A program made the position numbers and the translations under genes. Shown piece by piece: positions 44,623 to 56,289 of a stretch of 64,000 bases of DNA. Position 1 is the first letter of the stretch. Each line of letters opens with the position of its first letter. Under the pieces are notes generated by a model, which did not search any database, was not told the origin of the DNA, and saw only the letters and a program-made list of their open reading frames with translations. Origin of the DNA: Bradyrhizobium sp. CCBAU 53351. GTDB lineage: Bacteria; Pseudomonadota; Alphaproteobacteria; Rhizobiales; Xanthobacteraceae. The DNA is taken from NCBI RefSeq assembly GCF_015291745.1, contig NZ_CP030059.1, positions 3,809,501 to 3,873,500 of the forward strand. The letters run 5' to 3'.

Positions 44623-44625
44623 TTT
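44605..44625. promoter_or_regulatory. Operator palindrome for the FCD-GntR regulator
   Basis: AAATGTATAA, a central A, then TTATACATTT: perfect ten-base arms over 21 bp. The core TGTATAA-n-TTATACA resembles sites of FCD-type GntR proteins. It overlaps the TRAP2 promoter and a TATAAT on the opposite strand (44620 to 44615), so binding could block both directions. Assignment to the adjacent regulator is inference. Confidence 0.7.
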
Positions 44626-44664
44626 GGCAATCGCACGATAAATCTTTCGGGGGTTGGGGCCTTC

Positions 44665-45288
44665 ATGATCGAGCAGACGATGCCGGCCACGCGCGCGCTC
44701 AGCGTCCGACGTACGATCGTCCGGACGTCGAGCGCCCTCCTCGCCTTCGAGCGGCTGGCGCTGATGGTCCTGATGTATCTGCTCACCGGCCTGATCCTGG
44801 TGAACGTCGTCACCCGCTACTCGCATTTCCCGATCTACTGGATCGACGAATCCGCTGTCTATTGCGTGGTCTGGCTGACCTTTATCGGGGCATCCGCGAT
44901 GACCCGGCTGCGGCTCGATTTCGCGGTGACCATGTTGACGGAGCGGCTTTCGCCGCAGCACCAGAAGATCGCCAAGGTGATCTCGACCGGCCTCGTCGTC
45001 GTGTTCGGCCTCGCTTTGATCGTCACCTGCGTGCTCTGGATGGACCCGGTCGGCCTTGCCCGCGTCGGCTTCGACGGGCGCAAGCTGGCAGGCGAGACCT
45101 TCAACTTCCTCTACACCGAGCGGACCCAGACGCTGAACTGGCCGACCTGGGTGATGTACCTGACGCTCCCGATCTTCGCGGTGTCCATGACCATCCACGG
45201 CCTCGCCAATCTCCTGGAAGACCTTGGATTGGTGCCGCGCACGAAGCTGAGCGGTTTTCAGCTCTCCGAGCTCGACGGGGTCAATTGA
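44665..45288 (+). CDS. TRAP transporter small permease (DctQ), TRAP system 2
   Basis: The small membrane subunit of the second TRAP transporter. The 207-residue protein has four membrane helices and the DctQ motif YWIDESAVYCVVWLTFIGASAM, with RLDFAVTML following. It is the first gene of the operon controlled by the promoter/operator at 44595-44625. The stop shares one base with the next start (TGATG). Confidence 0.9.
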   Translation: MIEQTMPATRALSVRRTIVRTSSALLAFERLALMVLMYLLTGLILVNVVTRYSHFPIYWIDESAVYCVVWLTFIGASAMTRLRLDFAVTMLTERLSPQHQKIAKVISTGLVVVFGLALIVTCVLWMDPVGLARVGFDGRKLAGETFNFLYTERTQTLNWPTWVMYLTLPIFAVSMTIHGLANLLEDLGLVPRTKLSGFQLSELDGVN

Positions 45289-46553
45289 TGGTTACGTCAG
45301 CGGCCTTCATGGCATTCATGCTGGTCGGCGTGCCGATCGGCCTTTGCCTCTGCCTCGCCGGCCTTGTCTACATCGCGGCGTCTGGCAATCCGGTGCTGTT
45401 CCAGTCCTACCCGCTGCAGCTGTTCGGCGGCGTCGACAGCTATGGCCTGATCGCCATTCCGCTCTTCATCCTGATCGGCGAGATCATGAACGGCGGCGGC
45501 ATCACAAGGCGCATCGTCGACATGGCGATGGCGTTCGTCGGCTCGCTCAAGGGCGGGCTCGCCTACGTCAACATCCTCGCCAACATGTTCATCTCCTCCA
45601 TCCTGGGATCGGCGACAGCGCAGGTCGCGATCATGGCGCAGATCATGGTGCCGGAGATGGAGAAGAAGGGCTATGACAAGACCTTCGCGGCCGGCCTCAC
45701 CGCCTATGGCGGCATGCTCGGTCCGATCATCCCGCCATCGGTGATGTTCGTGGTCTATAGCGTGCTGGCGCAGGTCTCGGTCAGCGACATGCTGATCGCC
45801 GGCATCGTGCCAGGCGTCATCCTCACCGTGATGTTCTGCCTGGTCATTGCGCTAATGGGCTACATCTACAACTATCCGCGCGCCGATTATCAGACGCCGC
45901 GCCAGCGCGTCATGACGATCCTGCGGACGTCACCGACGCTGCTGATCCCGATCGTCATCGTCGGCACCATTCTTGGCGGCCTCGCCAACGCGACCGAATC
46001 CGCCGCCGTCGGCGCGGTCGCCGCCGCGCTGGTCGGAAAGTTCTGGACCAAGGAATTCGAGTTCTCCCAGCTGCCGCAGATGATGCTGCGCAGCGCGATC
46101 TATTCGGCGATCGTGCTGTTCCTGGTGGCGGCCGCGGCCGTGTTCTCCTGGGTCCTGATCTTCGGCAAGGTGCCGCAGGAGACCGCCGCCTGGATCCAGA
46201 CGGCAGCGAAAGACCCCGTCAGCTTCATGCTGATCTGCAACGTCATCCTGCTGGTGATCGGCACGGTGATCGACGGCATCCCCGGCCTGATCATGACGGT
46301 GCCGATCCTGCTGCCCGTTGCGACCGAGGTCTATCACATCGATCCCAGGCATTTTGGCGTGGTGGTGGTGATCAACCTGGTGCTCGGTCTGCTGTCGCCG
46401 CCGGTCGGGCTCTGCTTCTTCGTCGCGGCCGCCGTCACCGGGGCCAAGCCCGGCAAGATGTTCATGGTGACGCTGCCGTTCTTCGTCATCTCCTGCGTCC
46501 TCCTGGTGCTGCTCTCGCTCTACCCCTCGCTCTCGCTGATCCTCGTCAAATAG
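45288..46553 (+). CDS. TRAP transporter large permease (DctM), TRAP system 2
   Basis: The channel subunit of TRAP system 2. From ATG 45288 the 421-residue protein shows SYGLIAIPLFILIGEIMNGG, ANMFISSILGSATAQVAIMA, AYGGMLGPIIPPSVMFVVYS, ATESAAVGAVAAALVG and LSPPVGLCFFVAA, all DctM signatures. The frame is open further upstream but overlaps dctQ2 there, so the ATG at the TGATG junction was chosen. The receptor gene follows after 24 nt. Confidence 0.92.
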   Translation: MVTSAAFMAFMLVGVPIGLCLCLAGLVYIAASGNPVLFQSYPLQLFGGVDSYGLIAIPLFILIGEIMNGGGITRRIVDMAMAFVGSLKGGLAYVNILANMFISSILGSATAQVAIMAQIMVPEMEKKGYDKTFAAGLTAYGGMLGPIIPPSVMFVVYSVLAQVSVSDMLIAGIVPGVILTVMFCLVIALMGYIYNYPRADYQTPRQRVMTILRTSPTLLIPIVIVGTILGGLANATESAAVGAVAAALVGKFWTKEFEFSQLPQMMLRSAIYSAIVLFLVAAAAVFSWVLIFGKVPQETAAWIQTAAKDPVSFMLICNVILLVIGTVIDGIPGLIMTVPILLPVATEVYHIDPRHFGVVVVINLVLGLLSPPVGLCFFVAAAVTGAKPGKMFMVTLPFFVISCVLLVLLSLYPSLSLILVK

Positions 46554-46577
46554 GCTCGTTCAAAAGGAAGTCCGACC

Positions 46578-47561
46578 ATGCCGTTGTCACGCCGCCGCTT
46601 TCTCGCCGCCAGTGCTGCCGCATCGGTGTTCGCACCGTCTCTGGCGCTGGCCCAGGCCAAGGAATTCCGCCTGGGCCTGATCACGCCGAACGGTCACTCC
46701 TGGAACAAGGCCGCGCTCAAGTTCGGCGACGAGCTCAAGGCCGCCTCCAATGGTCGCCTGACCCTGACCGTGTTTCACTCCGGCCAGCTCGGCAACGAGA
46801 CTGCGATGATGCAGCAATTGCAGTCCGGCGCGCTCGACATGGGCTTCATCCAGGCCGCCGAACTCGGCTCGCGCGTGCCGCATATCGCTGCGATCAACGC
46901 GCCCTACATCGTGCGCTCGACGCCGGCGGTCGCGAAATTCGTGCGGCATCCGGCGGCGGTCAAACTATTCGAGGTGCTGCCGCAGGAGACCGGCACGATC
47001 GGGCTCGGCTGGGGTATCACCGGCATGCGCGCGGTGTTCTCGTCCAGGGACCTGAATTCGCTCGCCGACATCAAGGGCATGAAACTGCGCATCAATCCGA
47101 CGCCGGTCTATCGCGATTTCTATTCTTCGCTGGGCGCCGCGCCCACCCCGATCCCGACGCCGCAGGTGTTCGACGCCATGGCCAACGGCCAGGTCGACGG
47201 CCTCGAGGCCGATCTCGAATTCTCCTGGAACCAGCGCTTCGACAAGGTCTCCAAGGTCATTCTGCAGATGAACGCCGTCTTCATGCCGATGGCGGCCGTC
47301 GTCTCCGGCCGGGTCTGGCAGTCGCTGCCGCCAGCCGATCGCGAGCTGATCACCAAGCTGGTGAAGTCGACGCTGGACGCGCAGATCGACGAGCTGGCCG
47401 GCAACGAGCCGACGCTGATCGAGAACTTCAAGAACGCCCCGATCCCGATCCGCCAGGTCCCGGCCGGCGACACCGAGGCCGTCATTGCCGAGTTCGACAA
47501 GATCTGGCTGCCCAAGGCGCCCGTCCTCGCCGAGTTGCGCAAGATCGGCGCGACGCTCTGA
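46578..47561 (+). CDS. TRAP transporter substrate-binding protein (DctP family), TRAP system 2
   Basis: A 327-residue periplasmic receptor with AAGGAAG before the ATG. The N-terminus SRRRFLAASAAASVFAPSLA looks like a Tat signal. Mature motifs are RLGLITPNGHSWNKAALKFG, MKLRINPTPVYRDFYSSLGA (with the carboxylate-type arginine) and DAMANGQVDGLEADLEF. Gene order here (Q, M, P) differs from TRAP system 1 (P, Q, M), so the two systems are not a simple duplication. Substrate unknown. Confidence 0.9.
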   Translation: MPLSRRRFLAASAAASVFAPSLALAQAKEFRLGLITPNGHSWNKAALKFGDELKAASNGRLTLTVFHSGQLGNETAMMQQLQSGALDMGFIQAAELGSRVPHIAAINAPYIVRSTPAVAKFVRHPAAVKLFEVLPQETGTIGLGWGITGMRAVFSSRDLNSLADIKGMKLRINPTPVYRDFYSSLGAAPTPIPTPQVFDAMANGQVDGLEADLEFSWNQRFDKVSKVILQMNAVFMPMAAVVSGRVWQSLPPADRELITKLVKSTLDAQIDELAGNEPTLIENFKNAPIPIRQVPAGDTEAVIAEFDKIWLPKAPVLAELRKIGATL

Positions 47562-47634
47562 ACCATCCGTCATCCCTATTTCGCCACGACCGGCGGCCCC
47601 AGCCCCCCGCCGGCAATACACTTGGAGTGAACTC

Positions 47635-48561
47635 ATGAGCCGCCACGTTTCCTGGGAAGGCGTCTTCCCGGCCGTCACGACCCAATTCAACGACGATCTG
47701 TCGCTCAATATCGATGCAACTGCCAAGGTGATGGACGGGTTGATCCGCGACGGCGTCTCCGGCCTGATCGTCTGCGGCTCGGTCGGCGAGAACACCTCGC
47801 TCGAGCGCAAGGAGAAGGTCGCGATCATGGAGACCGCCAAATCGGTCGCGGCCGACCGCGTGCCCGTGCTGTGCGGCATTGCCGAATTCACCACGGCCTT
47901 CGCGGTCGAGACCGCCAAGGAAGCCGCGCGCGTCGGCATTGACGGCGTCATGGTGATGCCGGCGCTGGTCTACTCCTCCAAGCCGCACGAGACCGCCGCG
48001 CATTTCCGCGCCGTCGCGAGCGCAACCGACCTGCCGGTGATGCTCTACAACAATCCGCCGATCTACAAGAACGATGTCACCCCCGACATCCTGGCCTCGC
48101 TGGCGGACGTGGAAACGGTCGTCTGCTTCAAGGACTCCTCCGGCGACACGCGGCGCTTCATCGACACCCGCAACATGGTCGGCGACCGCTTCGTGCTGTT
48201 CGCCGGCCTCGACGACGTCATCGTCGAGAGCGTCGCCATGGGCGCGGTGGGCTGGGTCTCCGGCATGTCGAATGCGTTTCCGCGTGAGGGCGAGACGCTG
48301 TTTCGCCTTGCCAAGGCAGGCCGCTTCGCCGAGGCCATGCCGCTCTACGAATGGTTCATGCCGCTCTTGCATCTCGACGCGCGCCCCGACCTCGTCCAGT
48401 GCATCAAGTTGTGCGAGCACATCATGGGCCGCGGCACCGCGCTGACCCGCCCGCCCCGCCTCGCGCTGCTGCCGCACGAGAAGGCCGAGGTCGAGGCCAT
48501 GATGGCCAAGGCGCTGAAGAACCGGCCGCGCCTGCCGGATGTCGGCCTGAAGGCGGCGTGA
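47635..48561 (+). CDS. DapA-family (dihydrodipicolinate synthase/N-acetylneuraminate lyase) aldolase
   Basis: A class I lyase/aldolase of 308 residues that probably acts on the TRAP2 substrate or a product of it. GSVGE at 48-52 is the family motif for the keto-acid carboxylate, Tyr138 lies in VMLYNNPP, and Lys166 in CFKDSSGD is the Schiff-base lysine. ATG 47635 has GGAGTGA upstream; the longer frame overlaps the receptor gene. It follows the receptor by 73 nt on the same strand, so it is probably in the GntR-controlled operon. True DapA, hydroxyproline-pathway deaminase and sugar-acid aldolase are all possible. Confidence 0.85.
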   Translation: MSRHVSWEGVFPAVTTQFNDDLSLNIDATAKVMDGLIRDGVSGLIVCGSVGENTSLERKEKVAIMETAKSVAADRVPVLCGIAEFTTAFAVETAKEAARVGIDGVMVMPALVYSSKPHETAAHFRAVASATDLPVMLYNNPPIYKNDVTPDILASLADVETVVCFKDSSGDTRRFIDTRNMVGDRFVLFAGLDDVIVESVAMGAVGWVSGMSNAFPREGETLFRLAKAGRFAEAMPLYEWFMPLLHLDARPDLVQCIKLCEHIMGRGTALTRPPRLALLPHEKAEVEAMMAKALKNRPRLPDVGLKAA

Positions 48562-48575
48562 GGGCAGGCCTCCTA

Positions 48576-48691
48576 GGGTGGGCAAAACGACTTGTCCGCC
48601 GTAGCTCGAAGAGCGAAGGCGAAAGCGTGCCTACCACCTGGCTCCACCATGAGAAGATGGTGGGCACGGAGCGATACGCCTTTGCCCACCC
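48576..48691. repeat. Palindromic repeat with 11-bp ends after the DapA-family gene
   Basis: GGGTGGGCAAA (48576-48586) and TTTGCCCACCC (48681-48691) are exact inverted ends. The interior holds a further CTACCACC/GATGGTGGG pairing. It is a second, related member of the repeat class seen at 43649-43766, located 15 nt after a stop codon. It could end transcription between the convergent units. Confidence 0.8.
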
Positions 48692-48720
48692 ACGGTACCT
48701 ACGCTCGCAATGACGGCGAC

Positions 48721-49632
48721 CTAGGAAGCCGCCCGCTTCCTCTTCGCATTCAGCGCCGACGCCACGCGGCTCACGGGCGGCTTGCTCAGCACACCGGCCA
48801 TCGCGTTCGTCGCCGCCAGCAGCTTGTCCATGTCGACGCCGGTCCTGATGCCCATGCCTTCGAGCATGTAGACGACGTCCTCGGTCGCAACGTTGCCGGT
48901 CGCGCCCGGCGCGTAGGGACAGCCGCCGAGACCGCCGGCCGCGGCATCGATGACGCGGACGCCCTCCTCCATCCCGGCATAGAGATTGGCGAGGGCCTGG
49001 CCGTAAGTGTCGTGGAAATGCATTGCCAGCTTTGCGGGGAGAACGTTGGCGGCAACCGCGCGCAGCATCTCCTTCGCCTTGACTGGCGTGCCGACGCCGA
49101 TGGTGTCGCCGAGCGAGATCTCGTAGCAGCCGAGGTCGAACAGCGTGCGCGCGAGATCGGCGACGGCCTTCGGCTTGATCTCCCCATCGAACGGGCAGCC
49201 CAGCACGCAGGAGATGTAGCCGCGCACCGGTATGCCGTCAGCCCTGGCGCGCGCCAGCACCGGCTTGAAGCGCTCGATGGACTCGGCGACGGTGCAATTG
49301 ATGTTGGCCCGCGAGAAGCCTTCGGAGGCCGCTGCGAACACCGAGACCACCTTCGCGCCCGCGGCGCGCGCGGCATCGTAGCCCTTCTCGTTCGGGACCA
49401 GCACGTGGAATTCAGCGCCCGTCACGTGGGTGATACCGCGCAGCACGGCATCCGAGCTTGCCATCTGCGGGATCGCCTTGGGCGAGACGAAGGCGCCGAC
49501 CTCGACCGTATCGAGGCCAGCCGCGACCAGGGCCTCGATGAAGGCGATGCGGGCTTCGACGCTGACCGGAACCTTTTCGTTCTGAAGCCCGTCGCGCGGC
49601 CCCATTTCGACGATGCGGACCTGGTCGCTCAT
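48721..49632 (-). CDS. Hydroxymethylglutaryl-CoA lyase
   Basis: Splits HMG-CoA into acetoacetate and acetyl-CoA, the last step of leucine breakdown. The 303-residue TIM-barrel protein starts at ATG 49632. Motifs: VEMGPRDGLQNE at the N-terminus, MHFHDTYGQALAN with metal-binding histidines, and GGLGGCPYAPGATGN with the catalytic cysteine. It is the last gene of the ivd-mccB-mccA-hmgL unit, 1 nt after the biotin-carboxylase subunit. Confidence 0.95.
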   Translation of the reverse strand: MSDQVRIVEMGPRDGLQNEKVPVSVEARIAFIEALVAAGLDTVEVGAFVSPKAIPQMASSDAVLRGITHVTGAEFHVLVPNEKGYDAARAAGAKVVSVFAAASEGFSRANINCTVAESIERFKPVLARARADGIPVRGYISCVLGCPFDGEIKPKAVADLARTLFDLGCYEISLGDTIGVGTPVKAKEMLRAVAANVLPAKLAMHFHDTYGQALANLYAGMEEGVRVIDAAAGGLGGCPYAPGATGNVATEDVVYMLEGMGIRTGVDMDKLLAATNAMAGVLSKPPVSRVASALNAKRKRAAS

Positions 49633-49633
49633 G

Positions 49634-51637
<2,004 letters not shown>

Positions 51638-51641
51638 CGCA

Positions 51642-53246
51642 TCACATCCTGAACAGGCCGAATTTCGTCGGCTCGATCGGCGAATTCGACGCCGCCGAGA
51701 GGCCAAGGCCGAGCACGAGACGGGTGTCGGCGGGGTCTATCACGCCGTCGTCCCACAGCCGTGCAGTGGCGTAATACGGATGCCCCTGGCTCTCATACTG
51801 GTCTCGGATGGGCTTGCGGAATGTCTCTTCCTCGTCCTTCGACCAGCTATCGCCCTTGGCCTCGATATTGTCGCGGCGGACCTGGCTCAGCACCATCGAG
51901 GCTTGTTCGCCGCCCATCACCGAAATGCGCGCGTTCGGCCACATCCACAGGAACCGCGGCGAGTAGGCGCGGCCGCACATGCCGTAATTGCCGGCGCCGT
52001 AGGAGCCGCCGATCACGACGGTGAATTTCGGCACCGAGGCAGTCGCAACCGCCGTCACCAGCTTGGCGCCGTCGCGGGCGATGCCGCCGGCCTCGTATTT
52101 CTTGCCGACCATGAAGCCCGTGATGTTCTGCAGGAACACCAGGGGAATGCCGCGCTGGCAGCACAGTTCGATGAAATGCGCGCCCTTCAGCGAGCTCTCG
52201 CTGAACAGGATACCGTTGTTGGCGATGATGCCGACCGGATAGCCCCAGATATGGGCGAAGCCGCACACCAGCGTCGTGCCATAGAGCTTCTTGAACTCGT
52301 CGAACTCGGAACCGTCGACGACACGCGCGATGATGTCGCGCACGTCGAACGGCTTGCGGCCGTCGACCGGCACCACGCCATAGATCTCCTCCGCGGCAAA
52401 CAGCGGATCGCGCGGCTTGTGCATGTTGAGGTTCGGCCGCGTGGATGGCTTCAGCGTCCCTATGATGCGCCGGGCGATACCGATCGCGTGGGCATCGTTC
52501 TGGGCGTAATGGTCGGTGACGCCCGATTGCCGCGAATGCACGTCGGCGCCTCCGAGCTCCTCGGCGCTGACGACCTCGCCGGTCGCGGCCTTCACCAGCG
52601 GCGGGCCGCCGAGGAAGATGGTGCCCTGGTTGCGTACGATGATGCTCTCGTCCGACATCGCGGGAACATAGGCGCCGCCGGCGGTGCAGGAGCCCATCAC
52701 GATCGCGACCTGGGGAATGCCAGCTGAGGACATTTGCGCCTGGTTGTAGAAGATGCGGCCGAAATGCCGCTCGTCCGGAAAGATCTCGTCCTGCAGCGGC
52801 AGGAAGGCGCCGCCGGAATCCACCATGTAGACGCAGGGAAGGTTGTTCTGCCGCGCGATGTCCTGGGCGCGCAGATGCTTCTTCACCGTCAAGGGGTAAT
52901 AGGTGCCGCCCTTGATGGTGGCATCATTGGCGACGATGACGCATTCGCGCCCCGCGATGCGCCCCACCCCTGTCACGACGCTCGCCGAATGCACGTCGCC
53001 GCCGTAGAGGCCGTAGGCCGCGAGCGGCGACAGCTCCATGAACGCGGTGCCGGGATCGACCAGCAGGTCGACGCGCTGACGCGCCAGCATCTTGCCACGC
53101 GATGTGTGACGGTTGCGCGAAGCCTCGCCGCCGCCGCCAGCGACCTGGGCGAGCTTCTCGCGCAAGTCTGCGACGAGGCCGCGCATGGCCTCGGCATTGC
53201 GCGCAAAGTCAGATGAAGAGGTATCGATGCTGGAATGAAGCGGCAT
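51642..53246 (-). CDS. 3-methylcrotonyl-CoA carboxylase carboxyltransferase beta subunit
   Basis: Transfers the carboxyl group from biotin to 3-methylcrotonyl-CoA. The 534-residue crotonase-fold protein has [76 protein letters not shown] and a final [13 protein letters not shown] segment. ATG 53246 is the clear start. It lies 24 nt after the isovaleryl-CoA dehydrogenase gene. Confidence 0.95.
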   Translation of the reverse strand: MPLHSSIDTSSSDFARNAEAMRGLVADLREKLAQVAGGGGEASRNRHTSRGKMLARQRVDLLVDPGTAFMELSPLAAYGLYGGDVHSASVVTGVGRIAGRECVIVANDATIKGGTYYPLTVKKHLRAQDIARQNNLPCVYMVDSGGAFLPLQDEIFPDERHFGRIFYNQAQMSSAGIPQVAIVMGSCTAGGAYVPAMSDESIIVRNQGTIFLGGPPLVKAATGEVVSAEELGGADVHSRQSGVTDHYAQNDAHAIGIARRIIGTLKPSTRPNLNMHKPRDPLFAAEEIYGVVPVDGRKPFDVRDIIARVVDGSEFDEFKKLYGTTLVCGFAHIWGYPVGIIANNGILFSESSLKGAHFIELCCQRGIPLVFLQNITGFMVGKKYEAGGIARDGAKLVTAVATASVPKFTVVIGGSYGAGNYGMCGRAYSPRFLWMWPNARISVMGGEQASMVLSQVRRDNIEAKGDSWSKDEEETFRKPIRDQYESQGHPYYATARLWDDGVIDPADTRLVLGLGLSAASNSPIEPTKFGLFRM

Positions 53247-53270
53247 GATGATCCCAATTGTGTGGAGGTC

Positions 53271-54443
53271 TTAAGCCGTCTCGGCCATCAGTTCGCGGCC
53301 GATCAGCATGCGGCGCACTTCCGAAGTCCCGGCGCCGATCTCGTAGAGTTTTGCGTCACGCCACAGACGTCCCACGGGGAATTCGCTGGTGTAGCCGACG
53401 CCGCCGAGCGCCTGGATCGCCTCGCCCGCCATCCAGGTCGCCTTCTCCGCGGAATAGAGGATCGCGGCAGCCGCGTCCTTGCGCAGGGTTCGCGCGTGGT
53501 CGGCGCGGTCGCAGGCGCGCCCGACCGCATAGACATAGGCGCGCGTGGCCTGCCAGGTCGCATACATGTCCGCGAGCTTGCCCTGCATCAGCTGGAAATC
53601 GCCGATCGGCTGGCCGAACTGCTTGCGTTCGTGCATGTAGGGCACCACCGCATCCATGCAGGCCGCCATGATTCCGAGGGGGCCGCCGGACAGCACCGCA
53701 CGCTCATAGTCGAGGCCGGACATCAGCACCCTGACGCCCTCGCCCACCTTGCCCATCACGTTCTCCTCCGGCACCTCGCACTCGTCGAAGAACAGCGGAT
53801 AAGTGTTGGAGCCGCGCATGCCGAGCTTGTCGAGATGCTGGCCGTGGGTGAAGCCCTTGAAGCCCTTCTCGACGAGGAAGGCCGTCATGCCGCGCGGGCC
53901 GGCTTCCGGATCGGTCTTGGCGTAGACCACCAGCACGTCGGCGTCGCCGCCATTGGTGATCCACATCTTCGAGCCGTTGAGCAAGTAGCGGTCGCCGCGC
54001 TTGTCGGCGCGCAGCTTCATCGAGACCACGTCGGAGCCGGCGCCGGGCTCCGACATCGCGAGCGCGCCGACATATTCGCCGGAGATCAGCTTCGGCAGAT
54101 AGCGCTGGCGCTGCGCGTCGTTGCCGTTGCGGCGGATCTGGTTGACGCAGAGGTTGGAATGGGCGCCGTAGGACAACCCGACGGCGGCCGAGCCGCGCGA
54201 AATCTCCTCCATCGCGACGATATGGGCCAGATAGCCCATGCTGGAGCCGCCATATTGCTCCGGCGCGGTCATTCCGAGCAGGCCGAGGTCGCCGAAACGC
54301 TTCCACAGGTCGGCCGGGAACAGATTGGCCTTCTCGATCTCGGCGGCGCGCGGGGTGATCTCCGCCTCCACGAACGCGCGCAGCGTGTCGCGCAGCATGC
54401 CGATGTCTTCGCCCAGATCGAAATCGATGCTCGGGATGTTCAA
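53271..54443 (-). CDS. ivd: Isovaleryl-CoA dehydrogenase
   Basis: Oxidises isovaleryl-CoA to 3-methylcrotonyl-CoA with FAD. The 390-residue acyl-CoA dehydrogenase has the catalytic Glu at [15 protein letters not shown], and the position where medium-chain enzymes carry it reads IGAGTSE, which is the isovaleryl-type arrangement. FAD contacts include [13 protein letters not shown] and KMWITNGG. The start is TTG at 54443 with a strong GGAGG (54455 to 54451) seven bases upstream; no better ATG exists. It is the first gene of the leucine-catabolism unit and divergent from an AraC regulator. Confidence 0.95.
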   Translation of the reverse strand: MNIPSIDFDLGEDIGMLRDTLRAFVEAEITPRAAEIEKANLFPADLWKRFGDLGLLGMTAPEQYGGSSMGYLAHIVAMEEISRGSAAVGLSYGAHSNLCVNQIRRNGNDAQRQRYLPKLISGEYVGALAMSEPGAGSDVVSMKLRADKRGDRYLLNGSKMWITNGGDADVLVVYAKTDPEAGPRGMTAFLVEKGFKGFTHGQHLDKLGMRGSNTYPLFFDECEVPEENVMGKVGEGVRVLMSGLDYERAVLSGGPLGIMAACMDAVVPYMHERKQFGQPIGDFQLMQGKLADMYATWQATRAYVYAVGRACDRADHARTLRKDAAAAILYSAEKATWMAGEAIQALGGVGYTSEFPVGRLWRDAKLYEIGAGTSEVRRMLIGRELMAETA

Positions 54444-54543
54444 GGCGATTCCTCCGTATTTTGGGGACCGAACCTAGCGGGGTCAGGGCCCTTCTGCGGT
54501 CGAAAAGGTTGCATTTTCCGCCAAACTTGGCGAGGATTTTCCC

Positions 54544-55572
54544 ATGCCCTTTCAAGCCGCAACCGCGATCCCGCGCCGCGCCGTCACCCCTGCCGCCTTC
54601 GTCCGCGGCGTGGTGGCCGCCTACGAACGGTACGGCCGCGATCCGGCCGAGGCGCTCAGCCGGGGTCAGGTAGCGCCAGACCTTGTCAATTCTCCGGACG
54701 GGCGGATCACGGCAGCCCAGTTCGAGGCCCTGGCGGGCCATGCCATGCGCGAGCTCGACGACGAGGCGCTCGGCTGGTTCTCGCGGCGCCTGCCGTTCGG
54801 CACATACGGCATGCTGTGCCGCGCCTCAATCACGGCGCCGACGCTGGAGGTCGCGCTCAAGCGCTGGTGCCGGCATCATCGCCTGATCACCGAGGACGTG
54901 CTGCTCGACCTCGAGGTCGGCGAGGAGACCGCGGAGGTCTCCATCCGGGAGCTGCGCGATCTCGGGGCATTGCGCGAATTCTGCCTGGTCACGCTGCTTC
55001 GCTACGTGCTCGGCTTCTCCTGTTGGGCCGTCGACTCCAGGATCGCGCTGCGCGCCGCGGAATTCCCGCACGCCGAGCCCGGCCATGTCTCGGTCTATCC
55101 GACCATCTTCTGCCGGAACATCCGTTTCGATGCCGACCGCGCCCGCATCGTCTTCGACAAGCACTATCTCTCGCTGCCGCTGACGCGCAGTCCGAGCGAT
55201 CTCGACAACATGCTCAAGGGTGCGCTCAGGCTGACAGTGCTGCCCTATCGGCGCGACCGGCTGCTGGTCGAGCGTGTCCGCCGCGTGCTCCGTCATGCGC
55301 GCGGACGCAGCCTCGGCGCCGAGGATGTCGCAAGCGAGCTTGCGCTCTCCACCCGCACCATGCATCGCCGCCTGCGCGAGGAAGCAACCTCGCTGCGCGA
55401 TCTCAAGGAGGAGGCGAAATTCGAATTGGCAAAGCAGGAGCTGATGCGCGGCCGCACGCCGATCAAGCGGATCGCCGAGATCGCAGGCTTCCGCAACGAG
55501 AAGAGCTTTTCCCGCGCCTTCCGCAGCTGGACCGGCGCAAGCCCACGCGAGTTTCGCGGGCGGTATCGCTGA
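54544..55572 (+). CDS. AraC-family transcriptional regulator
   Basis: A 342-residue regulator with an N-terminal ligand-binding domain of the arabinose-binding type and a C-terminal AraC double helix-turn-helix (about 240-340: SLGAEDVASELALSTRTMHRRL, IKRIAEIAGFRNEKSFSRAF). It is 100 nt from, and divergent to, ivd, so it probably regulates the leucine-catabolism operon. This would be instead of the MerR-type LiuR or TetR regulators known elsewhere. Its inducer is unknown. Confidence 0.92.
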   Translation: MPFQAATAIPRRAVTPAAFVRGVVAAYERYGRDPAEALSRGQVAPDLVNSPDGRITAAQFEALAGHAMRELDDEALGWFSRRLPFGTYGMLCRASITAPTLEVALKRWCRHHRLITEDVLLDLEVGEETAEVSIRELRDLGALREFCLVTLLRYVLGFSCWAVDSRIALRAAEFPHAEPGHVSVYPTIFCRNIRFDADRARIVFDKHYLSLPLTRSPSDLDNMLKGALRLTVLPYRRDRLLVERVRRVLRHARGRSLGAEDVASELALSTRTMHRRLREEATSLRDLKEEAKFELAKQELMRGRTPIKRIAEIAGFRNEKSFSRAFRSWTGASPREFRGRYR

Positions 55573-55718
55573 GAGGTCATCGGCAAGAGCGCATTGCGCC
55601 TTTCCGCACGATGCCGGGGGCGTGGGCGCTCCGCCGCAGCGACCTGCCCCTCAGACGTTTACGGCCTCCGGGATGATCCCGAAGGCCGTAATGGTCGAAG
55701 CCACCAGTCCGAACCCGG

Positions 55719-56012
55719 TCAATTCGAATTGGTCTGCGCGCCGGGCCGAAGCTTGGGATGCTTTGCCTGCTTCGGTTGGAAGGCCAGCGCGTCGTTGGTC
55801 TTGGCGCCACCGCTCTGCGCGCACACGCCACCGATACCGCCGGCAGCGGCGCGGCAGGCCTCCATCGTCGGATAGCCGCAGCCGTGAGCGGCCTGGGCGC
55901 CATTCGTGATGCAATAATCTTCCGCTTTCGCAGTCGGCGCCGTCTGCACCAGAAACGCAGACGCAAACAGCGTCGCGGCGGAAACTGCGAACGTTTTCGA
56001 AACCGAGGTCAT
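55719..56012 (-). CDS. DUF3551 family exported protein
   Basis: A 97-residue exported protein with a signal peptide (MTSVSKTFAVSAATLFASAF...) cleaved near AKAED. The mature part is cysteine-rich (EDYCITNGAQAAHGCGYPTM, EACRAAAGGIGGVCAQ), the spacing of the DUF3551 family abundant in Bradyrhizobium. Function unknown. A longer in-frame start at 56057 is unlikely. Confidence 0.82.
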   Translation of the reverse strand: MTSVSKTFAVSAATLFASAFLVQTAPTAKAEDYCITNGAQAAHGCGYPTMEACRAAAGGIGGVCAQSGGAKTNDALAFQPKQAKHPKLRPGAQTNSN

Positions 56013-56289
56013 GTTGTCTTGTCCTAGTTGGGAAGTCCCACATAGAGCTCCCGACATGCGACGCGCGTCGATCGCTCATTCCCCGCATGTAGGCCAATCA
56101 ACGGAACCATCAATCACGGTTCAGCGCATTGCAGGGATGTGATAATCACATTTCTCAGTTAGGTTATTTAATCAGCAATATAGTGCCGATGCAACGCGCA
56201 TGTGCAGGCCGGCCAGGCCGAAGACGATCGCCTCCGACTTCATCGCAATTGATTCAAATGCGATGCGGCTCGCCCGGTAGCGTGACCTG

